64,000 bases of DNA from CBDHEY01 sp965262305 (GCA_965262305.1 CBDHEY010000002.1:992001-1056000), one strand, 5' to 3'; counted from the first letter of the stretch, positions 54,162 through 62,683 are shown. A program made the numbers and translations. Notes: generated by a model not told the origin, from the sequence alone.

Positions 54162-55115
54162 TTATTTCTTCAAGGATTGCTTAAATTTTTCGCAGTAATT
54201 AATTTCTTTGAATACCGGAGTAAATAGTACAAAGTCGAATTTCTCACCGAGCTCATAGTGTTTATAATCAACCTTGTCTGGTTTAACTTCAATAAATGCG
54301 ATACTAAGTGTTTTTGAACTATTTTTAGCCGTGTTGGACATGACGGACAAGTGCAAGGGAACACCAAGATCTTTTCTAATATGGCCAGATCCGGCTACCA
54401 CGATTGCGCCATTTTCAGACTCGATTGTTTGTTTGGCTATAAAACTGTCTCTAGCTAACTGGATATCCGCCATAGATTCTAATTTTTCCTTAGGAACTGC
54501 TTGGCAATGACTTTCAAAAAGAAGCTCTAGAAACTTATCTAAGAGGTCTTTTTTCAACTCGATTGCTGATGCATAATTTTGGTTTAATCCATTGGAATAA
54601 ATATTCTTAATCGTATTTGAGGAAAGGTTACCCACTTTCAAATTTTGCCCATACTGATAGCCGGTGAAAATTACTCCTCCATAGTTTTCCCATTTCCAGC
54701 CGCGGTTATCCCATTCGAGTTGTTGTTTAAGATGATCCTTGGATTTGACTTGATTTAGTTCGCTTAACTTTGGCTTGATATCTTCGGTGATCATTTCAAA
54801 AATAACATCGCGTTTAGAATGATTTATAGTGAAATCTTCGATGAGCTGTTTTTCTAGTCGTTGATGGTCTGGGTTGTCATGCTTTTCGCCGATTAGAATA
54901 TTACGGTAGCTCTTTGAAACTTGTAGCAGCTTTTTATAGGTAACCAGCTTATCTTTATTTAAGTCGACAATTTTTCCCACTAGCGGATGATCACGATATA
55001 GAGTCGATGTCCATTCGTTCGATAAAGTAGCATTTTGATTTTGATATGTGCTGCAACTTGGTAAGAGTATGACAATAATGCTAAAAAGAAACACGAGGGA
55101 TTTGTTCTTTAACAT
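54162..55115 (-). CDS. ChaN-family lipoprotein
   Basis: This outer-membrane lipoprotein of 317 residues has the lipobox ILLPSC-STY. The ChaN/DUF399 core shows ILIGEKHDNPDHQRLEKQLI (His-containing, near 75), DVIFEMI, the Trp-rich WDNRGWKWENYGGVIF, and AIVVAGSGHIRKDLGVPLHL. Family members bind haem (two per dimer in Campylobacter ChaN) and are linked to iron uptake; which residues do so here is not checked. There is no iron-transport gene beside it. Confidence 0.85.
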   Translation of the reverse strand: MLKNKSLVFLFSIIVILLPSCSTYQNQNATLSNEWTSTLYRDHPLVGKIVDLNKDKLVTYKKLLQVSKSYRNILIGEKHDNPDHQRLEKQLIEDFTINHSKRDVIFEMITEDIKPKLSELNQVKSKDHLKQQLEWDNRGWKWENYGGVIFTGYQYGQNLKVGNLSSNTIKNIYSNGLNQNYASAIELKKDLLDKFLELLFESHCQAVPKEKLESMADIQLARDSFIAKQTIESENGAIVVAGSGHIRKDLGVPLHLSVMSNTAKNSSKTLSIAFIEVKPDKVDYKHYELGEKFDFVLFTPVFKEINYCEKFKQSLKK

Positions 55116-55211
55116 AAATATTAAACCTAAAAGATTATTTTTAGTTCGATTAATTGTAAAATTATCTGCAAATTTCTATCAAGTTATTTTGGTCTTTAAA
55201 GGTTAGCGATC

Positions 55212-55811
55212 ATGGATTTTGGTGTGTCTGAATTTAAACTTACTTTCCCGAAAGCCTGTGCTGAATATGTTAAGTCACGTTATTTGGAGTCAGAGGTCAT
55301 TCTAGAGTATGGTTCTGGAGGATCTACATTTATTGCGACAAATGCTAAAAAAACGATCGTGAGTGTAGAGTCCGATCGATCTTGGTTAGAAAATTTGAGT
55401 GAAAGAATAAATCAAAAGCAAAAGAATGCATTCTTTCATCCTATTTGGGTAGATATTGGGGAAACTGAAAACTGGGGATATCCTGACAATGAAACCAATT
55501 GGAGGGGATGGCACAAATACCCAATATCTCCCTGGCAATATTGCCTTGAACGAAACATCTCACCCGACTTAGTTTTGATCGATGGTCGATTTCGTGTCGC
55601 TACCTTTATTGCGAGCTGCGTCTACACGACTAAACCTCTCACCATTTTATTTGACGATTTTGCTGATCGTCCTCATTACCACCATGTACGCCGATTTGCT
55701 GAACCAATCGAAATAGTAGACAAACGTTTAGCGGTTTTTTCCATTTCTCCTGGATTACTCGAAGCAAAACATCTTCTGGAATCTTTTGCGTTTTTTAATG
55801 ATCAAGAATAA
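55212..55811 (+). CDS. Rossmann-fold protein, methyltransferase-like
   Basis: This 199-residue cytoplasmic protein has the SAM-binding type motif VILEYGSGGSTFIATNA (about 30-46), SVESDRSWLENL as the acidic second strand, and PDLVLIDGRFRVATFIA as the strand-4 site. Such proteins occur beside glycan and envelope genes and are often called class I SAM-dependent methyltransferases, but activity is unproven. It stands alone, divergent from the ChaN gene. Confidence 0.65.
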   Translation: MDFGVSEFKLTFPKACAEYVKSRYLESEVILEYGSGGSTFIATNAKKTIVSVESDRSWLENLSERINQKQKNAFFHPIWVDIGETENWGYPDNETNWRGWHKYPISPWQYCLERNISPDLVLIDGRFRVATFIASCVYTTKPLTILFDDFADRPHYHHVRRFAEPIEIVDKRLAVFSISPGLLEAKHLLESFAFFNDQE

Positions 55812-56021
55812 AAAACGCAAAATAACTGTTATTTGAGTATATAAGGAATTAATTAAGTTCTGAATTAATGGTTTGTTGCCGAGCATCTTTGTGATTGAGT
55901 TCGTGGTTTGATCAATTTGAGTACCATTTGTAATTATTCACCATAAAAATAGTGACATTTTTCCTACTTTATTTGTCCAAAGAGTAAACAATATGCGTAC
56001 TTATTTAGGAGCAGTATTAAA

Positions 56022-56141
56022 ATGAATATTGAAGATAATAAATTAAGTCACTCAGTTAAAATTCTAGCGTTAAATCAAACACTGATCATGTTTGTGCCTG
56101 TTGTTCTACTTTTGGTATTTTTGTTTTCTAATATAGCCTAG
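56022..56141 (+). CDS. 39-residue single-pass membrane peptide
   Basis: The ATG follows AGGAG at about ten bases and opens MNIEDNKLSHSVKILALNQT with a hydrophobic helix at about 21-38 (TLIMFVPVVLLLVFLFSN). A hairpin lies 19 bases after its stop, as if to close a short transcript. The type resembles small regulatory membrane proteins. No family is recognised. Confidence 0.5.
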   Translation: MNIEDNKLSHSVKILALNQTLIMFVPVVLLLVFLFSNIA

Positions 56142-56159
56142 AACAATATCGACCCTATC

Positions 56160-56190
56160 ATCTAGGCTACCCTCTTATTTGAGCCTAGAT
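56160..56190 (+). terminator. Hairpin after the 39-residue peptide gene
   Basis: ATCTAGGCT and AGCCTAGAT form a perfect 9-bp stem with a 13-base loop. The sequence after it has only TCTTT, so termination may be weak. Confidence 0.5.
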
Positions 56191-56299
56191 TGTCTTTAAA
56201 TTAAATTTCTACCTTTTGTCTGTTTTCCCATTTATTAAACGACTATAGATTGAGGACGCAATGCGCCTTAAACTTAAATTTTTACATGGGAGACTAGTT

Positions 56300-56638
56300 A
56301 TGCAGTTTTTAGCGTTAATTTACGCAAATGAAGATGCCGATGATGTGGATACACCTACGTTGATTTCGCAATATCGAGCTTTTGGAGAAGAAGCAAACGC
56401 CGCAGGGGTGATTGAGGGTGGAAATGCGCTTCAACCTATATCTACGGCGTCCTCAGTGAGGGTTAGAGCGGGAAAGCCGAGTATTTTTGATGGACCTTTT
56501 GCAGAAACAAAGGAACAGCTTGGAGGATATTATCTTTTTAATTGCAAGGATTTAGACGAAGCGCTGCATTGGGCTGCAAAGATCCCATCTGCAAGGTATG
56601 GCACAATCGAAATTAGACCTATCATGCATATTGAATGA
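56300..56638 (+). CDS. YCII-related DGPF-domain protein (ECF42 partner)
   Basis: This 112-residue small protein of the YCII/DGPF family has the signature IFDGPFAETKEQLGGYYLF near residues 63-80 and ends in EIRPIMHIE. The start at 56300 has GGGAG seven bases upstream and gives the usual MQFLALIYANE opening; an ATG at 56261 is less likely. Its stop overlaps the sigma-factor start by four bases (ATGA). DGPF proteins are the signature neighbours of ECF42 sigma factors; their biochemical role is not settled. Confidence 0.88.
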   Translation: MQFLALIYANEDADDVDTPTLISQYRAFGEEANAAGVIEGGNALQPISTASSVRVRAGKPSIFDGPFAETKEQLGGYYLFNCKDLDEALHWAAKIPSARYGTIEIRPIMHIE

Positions 56639-57873
56639 CGGGGACTGCGCAAGAAGATTTGGCACGGGTTGTCCGTGCTGAATCTGGAAGAATCCTTGCC
56701 GCATTGATAGCGCAATGTGGCGATATGGATTTGGCTGAAGATGCCTTGCAAGAGGCGTATATCCAGGCAGCGGAAAAATGGCACGGTATGCCGTTGCCAA
56801 AAAATCCTTCTGCTTGGATTTTCACTGTCGCTAAACGACGTTTAACTGATCACTATCGCAAGCTAAAAATTCGTGAGCGAGAAGAGAACGCTCTAGCGAT
56901 ATACGCGAGTTTGCATGATTCAATAGATCACCGTGAAGATGGTTTTGATATCCCAGAAGAGCGATTGCGTCTAATATTTACTTGTTGTCATCCAGCCTTA
57001 TCGGAAGAAGCGAGGGTGGCACTGACTTTGAAATCTATGTGTGGTTTAACGGTGAAGGAAATAGCACGCGCATTTCTTACATCTGAATCAACCATGGAAC
57101 AGAGGCTTACTCGCGCCAAAAGAAAAATCAAACAAGCTGGAATAAAATATAAGATTCCCGATAAAAGCCATATTCCTGAAAGACTTCCCTCCGTATTGTC
57201 GGTGATATATCTTATCTATAATGAATCCTATAGTGCGTACGAAGGACAAACTCTAACGCGTGCTGACTTGGCAAATGAAGCTATTCGATTAGCTAGAATT
57301 CTTTATTTGCTTTTGCCGCATTCGAATGTTGGTGGACTACTTGCCCTGATTCTATTTCATGACGCCCGTCGTCTTGCGCGTTTTAATTGTGAGCAAGGGT
57401 TTATCTCTTTAGAAAATCAAGAGAGAAGTTTATGGAATCGAAGTTTAATTGAGGAAGGGGAGAGCGTACTTAAATTGGCAATTGAAATGGGGCCGACGGA
57501 CTCGTACAAGATTCAAGCTGCAATTAGTGCTTTGCATTGTCAAGCAGAGTCTTGGGTAAAAACGGATTGGAAGCAAATTGTATGTCTGTATTTCACGTTA
57601 TATAAACTCGAGCCTTCGCCAATTGTTTATTTAAATTATTCCATCGCGCTCGCGAATAGCGGCAAAGTAGAAGACGCTTACCCAATGATCTTATCATTAG
57701 AGAATTCGTTAAAAAATTATCAACCTTTTTATGCCGCAAAAGCGTCTCTCGAAGAGAAGCTAAAAAAATATGAATACGCTAAAAAAAGCTATATTTCAGC
57801 TATTGAACTAAGTGAAAATCAAATTGAAATGGAATATTTGGAGTCCAAATTAAAACAACTAAATTGTTTTTAA
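56635..57873 (+). CDS. ECF42-group RNA polymerase sigma factor
   Basis: This extracytoplasmic-function sigma factor of 412 residues is far longer than the basic ~190. Region 2 (about 22-78, MDLAEDALQEAYIQAAEKW) and region 4 (about 118-170, GLTVKEIARAFLTSESTMEQ then RLTRAKRKI) are followed by a ~230-residue helical C-terminal extension with TPR-like repeats. That extension and the upstream DGPF gene define ECF42. Such factors usually have no anti-sigma factor, and the extension is thought to regulate them. Likely targets are DGPF genes. A terminator follows. Confidence 0.9.
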   Translation: MTGTAQEDLARVVRAESGRILAALIAQCGDMDLAEDALQEAYIQAAEKWHGMPLPKNPSAWIFTVAKRRLTDHYRKLKIREREENALAIYASLHDSIDHREDGFDIPEERLRLIFTCCHPALSEEARVALTLKSMCGLTVKEIARAFLTSESTMEQRLTRAKRKIKQAGIKYKIPDKSHIPERLPSVLSVIYLIYNESYSAYEGQTLTRADLANEAIRLARILYLLLPHSNVGGLLALILFHDARRLARFNCEQGFISLENQERSLWNRSLIEEGESVLKLAIEMGPTDSYKIQAAISALHCQAESWVKTDWKQIVCLYFTLYKLEPSPIVYLNYSIALANSGKVEDAYPMILSLENSLKNYQPFYAAKASLEEKLKKYEYAKKSYISAIELSENQIEMEYLESKLKQLNCF

Positions 57874-57913
57874 AGGGTTAAATATGTTGATAAGATATTT
57901 CTTCAAGCTATCA

Positions 57914-57949
57914 CCAGTAATCAACTAGCCAGTTGACTACTGGGTTTTT
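57914..57949 (+). terminator. Terminator after the ECF42 gene
   Basis: CCAGTAATCAACT and AGTTGACTACTGG pair over 13 positions with one mismatch around AGCC, followed by GTTTTTG. It lies between the ECF42 gene and the convergent peroxiredoxin gene and could serve both. Confidence 0.82.
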
Positions 57950-57968
57950 GAACCTATGTTCATATATG

Positions 57969-58628
57969 CTAGCTAGGTTGCTTGGTTTTTCTCAAGTATG
58001 GTTTGATCGTATCCCATCCTTCAGGAAAAAGTGTTTTAGCATCTTCATCAGAAACAGCAGGGACTATAATAACATCTTCACCATTTTTCCAATTAACGGG
58101 TGTGGCAACCTTGTGTTTTGCAGTCAATTGCATGGAATCGATTACACGAAGGATTTCGTCAAAGTTACGTCCAGTTGTCATTGGGTAGGTCAACATTAGT
58201 TTTATTTTTTTATCCGGGCCTACGATAAAAACAGATCTAACAGTAGCATTTGTCATAGCCGTTCGGCCTTCAGATGTACCTTCTTCACCAGCGGGCAACA
58301 TATTATAAAGCTTAGCAACCGCTAGATCGCTATCTCCAATCATCGGATAGTTAACAGCATTCCCTTGAACTTCTTCAATATCTTTTGCCCATTCCGCATG
58401 ATTTTCAACTGGGTCAACACTTAGACCAATAATTTTGCAATTTCTTTTTGTGAATTCAGGCTCCAAACCCGCCATGTATCCTAGTTCTGTGGTGCACACT
58501 GGGGTAAAGTCTTTTGGATGAGAAAATAAAATTCCCCAACTATCACCGAGCCAATCATGAAAATTTATTTCGCCTTGTGTAGTTTGGGCAGTAAAATTTG
58601 GTGCTTCATCGTTTATTCGAAGTGACAT
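57969..58628 (-). CDS. 1-Cys peroxiredoxin, Prx6 type
   Basis: This thioredoxin-fold peroxidase reduces H2O2 and organic peroxides. The 219 residues have the active site FSHPKDFTPVCTTELG, with the peroxidatic Cys near residue 46, and the Arg in NATVRSVFIVGP. The C-terminal extension with PVNWKNGEDVIIVPAVSD is diagnostic of Prx6 (1-Cys), and no resolving Cys of the 2-Cys group is seen. It is the last gene of a minus-strand group of redox and membrane genes. The sequence resembles the cytosolic enzymes found across bacteria and eukaryotes. Confidence 0.93.
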   Translation of the reverse strand: MSLRINDEAPNFTAQTTQGEINFHDWLGDSWGILFSHPKDFTPVCTTELGYMAGLEPEFTKRNCKIIGLSVDPVENHAEWAKDIEEVQGNAVNYPMIGDSDLAVAKLYNMLPAGEEGTSEGRTAMTNATVRSVFIVGPDKKIKLMLTYPMTTGRNFDEILRVIDSMQLTAKHKVATPVNWKNGEDVIIVPAVSDEDAKTLFPEGWDTIKPYLRKTKQPS

Positions 58629-58701
58629 AATACTCTCCTAGATTGACCTCTTTATGTATTTTTCTGTTATTTGACTTCGGATATTCTTAGCGGTTCTAGT
58701 C

Positions 58702-58863
58702 TTATTTAGTAACCAACCAGAGTGCGTGAATAACAGCAGGAAGATAAAACAAAAAACATAAGACAATGTTAATAATTAAATCTTTGCCGACTCCTTTTTT
58801 TAAGAATACGGCAACGGGTGCAAGTAAAATTGATAAAATAATAAGTACTAGTTTGTTATCCAT
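58702..58863 (-). CDS. YqaE/Pmp3-family small membrane protein
   Basis: This 53-residue product, MDNKLVLIILSILLAPVAVF..., has two membrane helices with the Pmp3 pattern: LAPVAVFLKKGVGKDLIIN, then ILCFLFYLPAVIHALW-like residues (seen as NIVLCFLFYLPAVIHALWL). GGGGA lies seven bases before the ATG. Pmp3/YqaE (UPF0057) proteins help keep membrane potential under salt and membrane stress. It lies between the peroxiredoxin and redoxin genes on the same strand. Confidence 0.88.
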   Translation of the reverse strand: MDNKLVLIILSILLAPVAVFLKKGVGKDLIINIVLCFLFYLPAVIHALWLVTK

Positions 58864-58900
58864 AGTGAGTTCCCCAATTAAATGTAATTTAGTTAAAAAA

Positions 58901-59503
58901 TTATTTATATTTTACACTGCAACCGTAGGGTCGTGTTGACGCAGTAGTGACAGCTTTGTTGGTTAGCATTTCAGATAAAGCAATATCTACATAGTTCTCA
59001 GCCGTTTTTATATCTGCTGGATCGGCAGAAGCAATACTGTCTATCGCTCCTTTATAAGCTAGCTCACCTTTCTTATTTATTATATACATATGTGGTGTTG
59101 TCTTAGCGCCGAAAAGTTTACCCACGTCTCCTTCGGGGTCTAATAATAAATGAGTTGGTGATGCATTTTTCTGAGCAATAATTTCATTTGCTTCTTTTCC
59201 CTCCACATAACCTTGTTTTCCTTTCGCTGACGAAACAATGGATAACCAAACAACATCTTTGTCTGTAAAATCTTTCTGCAAAGATTGCATGTTATCGCTT
59301 TTATAGTGTTTTTCGACAAAGGGGCATTTGTGATTAGTCCACTCTAAAACAATATTCTTCCCTTTAAAATCCGACAATGAAACGGTGTTTCCATTGCTAT
59401 CTTGTAAACTAAAATCAGTGGCTTTTTCGCCGATTGCGACGGCAGAAAATATGTTTGGGCTAAATAATAAAGTGATAAAAACGAGTAGAATGTGTGCTTT
59501 CAT
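58901..59503 (-). CDS. Secreted redoxin-domain (thioredoxin-like) protein
   Basis: This periplasmic 200-residue protein has a signal peptide (MKAHILLVFITLLFSPNIFSA). The AhpC/TSA-type domain shows FSLQDSNGNTVSLSDFKGKN and the active-site EWTNHKCPFVEKHY, a lone Cys in place of CxxC. TTPHMYIINKKGEL holds the cis-proline. A second Cys sits near the C-terminus (RPYGCSVKY). The CPFVxKHY subgroup is widespread but not well characterised. It follows the DsbD-N-like gene by 40 bases and probably shares its transcript. Confidence 0.85.
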   Translation of the reverse strand: MKAHILLVFITLLFSPNIFSAVAIGEKATDFSLQDSNGNTVSLSDFKGKNIVLEWTNHKCPFVEKHYKSDNMQSLQKDFTDKDVVWLSIVSSAKGKQGYVEGKEANEIIAQKNASPTHLLLDPEGDVGKLFGAKTTPHMYIINKKGELAYKGAIDSIASADPADIKTAENYVDIALSEMLTNKAVTTASTRPYGCSVKYK

Positions 59504-59543
59504 ATCTTTACCTTTGGGCTATTTTATTAATGATGAATTGAAA

Positions 59544-60371
59544 TTAAATAATTTGAACTTCTAATTTGTAACTATCGCTATTATCAACAACGATAACAAT
59601 ATGTATTTTCTCGGGTTTTTTTGAATAGTATTCACTCAGTGCTTGTTTCCAACTCAATACGTTATTTCTCCAATTGCTTGAGACTGGCTTTCCATACTCA
59701 ACTAAGTCGAGTTCTTCAACGAAAACCTCAACATTAGCTACTTCTTCAAAAACGATATCTTGAGCGAATATCTGAATATTTAACGTGTTATTTTGAATTT
59801 CGCCAGTGGCTTGCATAACGGGAAGCGTTTGCGGGAGGCTTTTTTTCCAGCGATTAAAAATGGGTTTTGACGTTTTATTTGGTGTCTTTCTTTTGTCTAT
59901 TTCGATGGTTTTTGACAATTTAGTCTTACCTGGTATACAAGATTCCTTACAAACCAGCCAAGATATTTCAGCGGCTATATCAATATTTGAGTCTATTCCA
60001 TCATCAATGGTTAAAGTGTGAGCCAACAGTAGTTCTTTTTCATACCCAAAGTTCGTAAGGTGACCAACCGGAATGCTTTTGGGGTATGTCCAACCTTTAA
60101 ATTCCAACTTAGCAGACTCACTTTTTTCCCATTTTACTTTGGGGGATAGCCCTGTGTCTCCTGGGTTTTTCCAATATAAATGCCAGCCATCCTCTATTCG
60201 AAATAGTATACCTATGTTGCTTGAAGAACCGGCTGATAATTGTTTTGAGTCTGAAATGATTTCTACTTCCAAATGAGGGTGTTGACTTGCAGACCTATCT
60301 GCTAATGCAACGCCGCCGGTGAGAAAGGAAAGTAATACGAAAACACCAATTTTATAAGATTCAATGATCAT
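59544..60371 (-). CDS. Stand-alone DsbD/ScsB N-terminal-type domain protein
   Basis: This secreted 275-residue protein has a signal peptide (about 1-24). The rest matches the periplasmic alpha domain of ScsB/DsbD-like reductases: GILFRIEDGWHLYWKNPGD, YPKSIPVGHLTNFGYEKELL, and ISWLVCKESCIPGKTKLS with the CxxxC pair that accepts electrons. In those proteins eight membrane helices follow; here the protein ends and no DsbD membrane domain is next to it. It may take part in thiol transfer with the redoxin encoded just downstream. Confidence 0.75.
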   Translation of the reverse strand: MIIESYKIGVFVLLSFLTGGVALADRSASQHPHLEVEIISDSKQLSAGSSSNIGILFRIEDGWHLYWKNPGDTGLSPKVKWEKSESAKLEFKGWTYPKSIPVGHLTNFGYEKELLLAHTLTIDDGIDSNIDIAAEISWLVCKESCIPGKTKLSKTIEIDKRKTPNKTSKPIFNRWKKSLPQTLPVMQATGEIQNNTLNIQIFAQDIVFEEVANVEVFVEELDLVEYGKPVSSNWRNNVLSWKQALSEYYSKKPEKIHIVIVVDNSDSYKLEVQII

Positions 60372-60561
60372 ATATTAACCTTAAAGACTAAAATGTATTC
60401 GTTTTTTGGCTGAGAATATAAGTAATCAGGTATCAGACCGGCTAATCTTAATAAAATTCCGGTGTATTTGTATTATATGTTTATTTCGATGCGCAGTTCT
60501 CGGTGTGATTCAAGTTCGAGTTTGAATAAACATTTTTTACGTTTAGGAGATAGTCTCTAAA

Positions 60562-60600
60562 GGATATGGATATGGATATGGATATGGATATGGATATGGA
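60562..60600. repeat. Hexanucleotide repeat (GGATAT)6.5
   Basis: Six exact GGATAT units plus GGA, a simple sequence repeat in the 536-base gap between the DsbD-like gene and tRNA-Ser. On the plus strand it also lies inside a small open frame (60566-60661) reading MDMDMDMDMDMETIHQGNQD and on to FDKI, 31 residues, in which unit gain or loss would keep frame. TAGGAG lies 17 bases before the first ATG. Nothing else in this gap is recognisable as a gene except the tRNA promoter area. Confidence 0.85.
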
Positions 60601-60907
60601 AACTATCCATCAAGGAAATCAAGATTCGATATTCAATATTGTAGTTTTCGATAAAATATAAAACCTTGGTTTTTGGCCACATAACGTCAAAAAAGGGTTT
60701 TGATAACAATAACTTTCAGGCTGGTCCTTTTTTCGGTATCATACGCGCCCTTGATTTTACAGATTTCAGAAAAACTGAAAAAAATCATACAAATCAAAAG
60801 GTTAGTGGTGGCGGTAACTTCGGCTGTGTTAAACAGCCAATGAAATACCCGGGTGCTCAAGCTACTAAGCTGCGATTGAAATTATGATTTTTGTGAAAAC
60901 CTTGATT

Positions 60908-60995
60908 GGTGAGGTGTCCGAGTGGCCGAAGGAGCACGCCTGGAAAGTGTGTAAGTCGAAAGGCTTCGAGGGTTCGAATCCCTCCCTCACCGCCA
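60908..60995 (+). tRNA. tRNA-Ser (anticodon GGA)
   Basis: The cloverleaf is complete. The acceptor arms GGTGAGG and CCTCACC pair. The anticodon loop CTGGAAA (anticodon GGA, reading UCC/UCU) sits on CACGC/GTGTG. A long variable arm AAGTCGAAAGGCTTC marks a class II tRNA. The T arm is GAGGG-TTCGAAT-CCCTC. The discriminator G and an encoded CCA end it. A TATGAT at 60883-60888 is a suitable -10 element. A strong terminator follows. Confidence 0.97.
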
Positions 60996-61002
60996 ATAAG
61001 TC

Positions 61003-61037
61003 AAAAACCCTCGACGCATCTGCATCGAGGGTTTTTA
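61003..61037 (+). terminator. Terminator of tRNA-Ser
   Basis: AAAAACCCTCGACGCA and TGCATCGAGGGTTTTT form a 16-position stem with one C-A mismatch and a two-base loop, ending in five T residues. It is directly after the tRNA. Confidence 0.92.
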
Positions 61038-61176
61038 GTTTTTGAGCTACTTAGGAATTCAACTTATGCTAGGCTCTGGAATAAAAACAGCATATCAAAC
61101 ATATTTTCGATTCCCAATAAATTGAAACAAAAAACCGCTAGATTTGTAGCAATTCAATACTGGTTCTGGCGTTTCA

Positions 61177-62061
61177 ATGAAAATTCTAAAATTAATTTTA
61201 ATACCTATCATTTTTCTTGTTTTATTATTAATTGGTCTTGTATTACACAATAATATGGGATTCTCTGAGGTTACGCCTCAAGAAATTGATCTGTCATTTG
61301 ACAAAAGCATTGAATGGCTTGAAAGCAATAAAGAAAAGATACTAGATACCCATTATGCCATCTTGTGGTGGATGCTCATTCAAGCCTATGAAGAAACAAA
61401 TGATAAACGATTAAAAAAAATTATTGATGAATATCGTGATCTAACTTTTGATCGTTATATTAATTCACCCTCTCGATACTTGATGTACGGTACAAAATCC
61501 AACATACATGACTTAAAGTCGGCAATTGATGGAGTACCCGATTACAATGTGTTTTTTAACTACGGTTTTAGTTGTGACTCACGACTAGCTGAAGAAAAAA
61601 TAGTCAGAGCTCAATTTAAGACTGGATTTTGTTTACATGAACATCCTTTCGTTCCAGCTTGTTTGACACATCAGATTTTTGGTTTGATTTTTATAAAGGA
61701 AAATAATTGTTCTGATGAGAGTATGATAAACCAAAAAATAGACTCACTAATAAAAATTGTAAACTACCAATCCATATTTGATTTTCGAGTAGTAGATGTC
61801 TACCTACAGCGAGTACTAATTCATCTAATTACGGACAATAAAGATTTAATAAATAAACGATGGATATTTCGAATACTAAAAAACCAATATCCTGATGGGG
61901 GATGGGGAGCTATTCAACCACTATTTCACATAGGCAGTGAAAAGTATATGGGGTTTTCTAATCGAATCATTTCACTGGGAAAAAGAGATTCAAATTTTCA
62001 CGCTACCGCACAAGCAATTTATATTCTAGCTTTATTAAAAAACAATATAATTTTTGAATGA
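61177..62061 (+). CDS. Membrane-anchored protein, possible helical-toroid fold, unknown function
   Basis: This 294-residue protein has an N-terminal membrane anchor (about 2-24) and a mostly helical exterior. Near the C-terminus ILKNQYPDGGWGAIQPL followed by NFHATAQAIYILALL resembles the repeats of terpene-cyclase/prenyltransferase-like alpha-toroids. Cys residues at about 130, 149, 159 and 176 could form disulfides. It is more AT-rich than the backbone. No good Shine-Dalgarno is visible before the ATG. It lies directly after tRNA-Ser, a frequent insertion site. The function is unknown. Confidence 0.6.
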   Translation: MKILKLILIPIIFLVLLLIGLVLHNNMGFSEVTPQEIDLSFDKSIEWLESNKEKILDTHYAILWWMLIQAYEETNDKRLKKIIDEYRDLTFDRYINSPSRYLMYGTKSNIHDLKSAIDGVPDYNVFFNYGFSCDSRLAEEKIVRAQFKTGFCLHEHPFVPACLTHQIFGLIFIKENNCSDESMINQKIDSLIKIVNYQSIFDFRVVDVYLQRVLIHLITDNKDLINKRWIFRILKNQYPDGGWGAIQPLFHIGSEKYMGFSNRIISLGKRDSNFHATAQAIYILALLKNNIIFE

Positions 62062-62230
62062 AAACTAGCAGCTTGAATAATCGCAAGAATATCCACTCGA
62101 TCCTCAATGCTATTTCATATTTTTAGTAATACGAAGTCTTAGTTATTAATAAAATTTTTTAATAACTATTGAAGCTAAAGAAGAGTACATTTGAAGCCTT
62201 GTTGCTAATTGATATAAGCTAATCTTAATA

Positions 62231-62680
62231 TTGAAATTTTATGCATTGATATTGGATGGGAAAGTGAATATAAGTATCACAGAGTTTCGACAAAAAAACG
62301 CGAGTTTTTTAAGCGTGTTAAACCAAGTAAATACCATTGGATTTTCGACTAGCGAAACTCAGAATCTTTTTAAAGATATAAAGGAAGATATGCTTGCTCA
62401 TTTTGAAAAAGATCGCACTGAATTACACGTGAGCTTATTAGAGATGGTGAAAGATGATATTAATCTTACTAAATCGGTAAATTTTTTTGTAGGTAAGGTT
62501 AATCGCGCAGATGCGTATATCACTAACTATATTAAAATTCTTGACGAAGGTATGGAACCAACCGAGGAAGAATTTAAGAAATTGCATCAAGTTTTATTGC
62601 AACGGATTAGACTAGAAGAACATGCAATTTACAATATATATGAAGAATGCATTGGTGGAATGGTGAAACGAGCAGGATAG
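62231..62680 (+). CDS. Helical protein, unknown function
   Basis: This protein of up to 149 residues is predicted all-helical and has several His and Glu residues (MLAHFEKDRTELHVSLLEM near 57-75; RIRLEEHAIYNIYEECIGG near 127-145), loosely like a hemerythrin-type bundle. The spacing does not give a convincing iron site. The annotated TTG start is weak; in-frame GTG at 62264 (MNISITEF) is a reasonable alternative. It converges on the esterase gene with three bases between stops. Confidence 0.45.
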   Translation: MKFYALILDGKVNISITEFRQKNASFLSVLNQVNTIGFSTSETQNLFKDIKEDMLAHFEKDRTELHVSLLEMVKDDINLTKSVNFFVGKVNRADAYITNYIKILDEGMEPTEEEFKKLHQVLLQRIRLEEHAIYNIYEECIGGMVKRAG

Positions 62681-62683
62681 AGG

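Noticed and set aside
60666..60887. 73-codon frame upstream of tRNA-Ser
   Set aside because: It starts at TTG without a Shine-Dalgarno sequence, has no recognisable family and ends in the tRNA promoter area. I leave it out as a gene, although a conserved homologue would change this.
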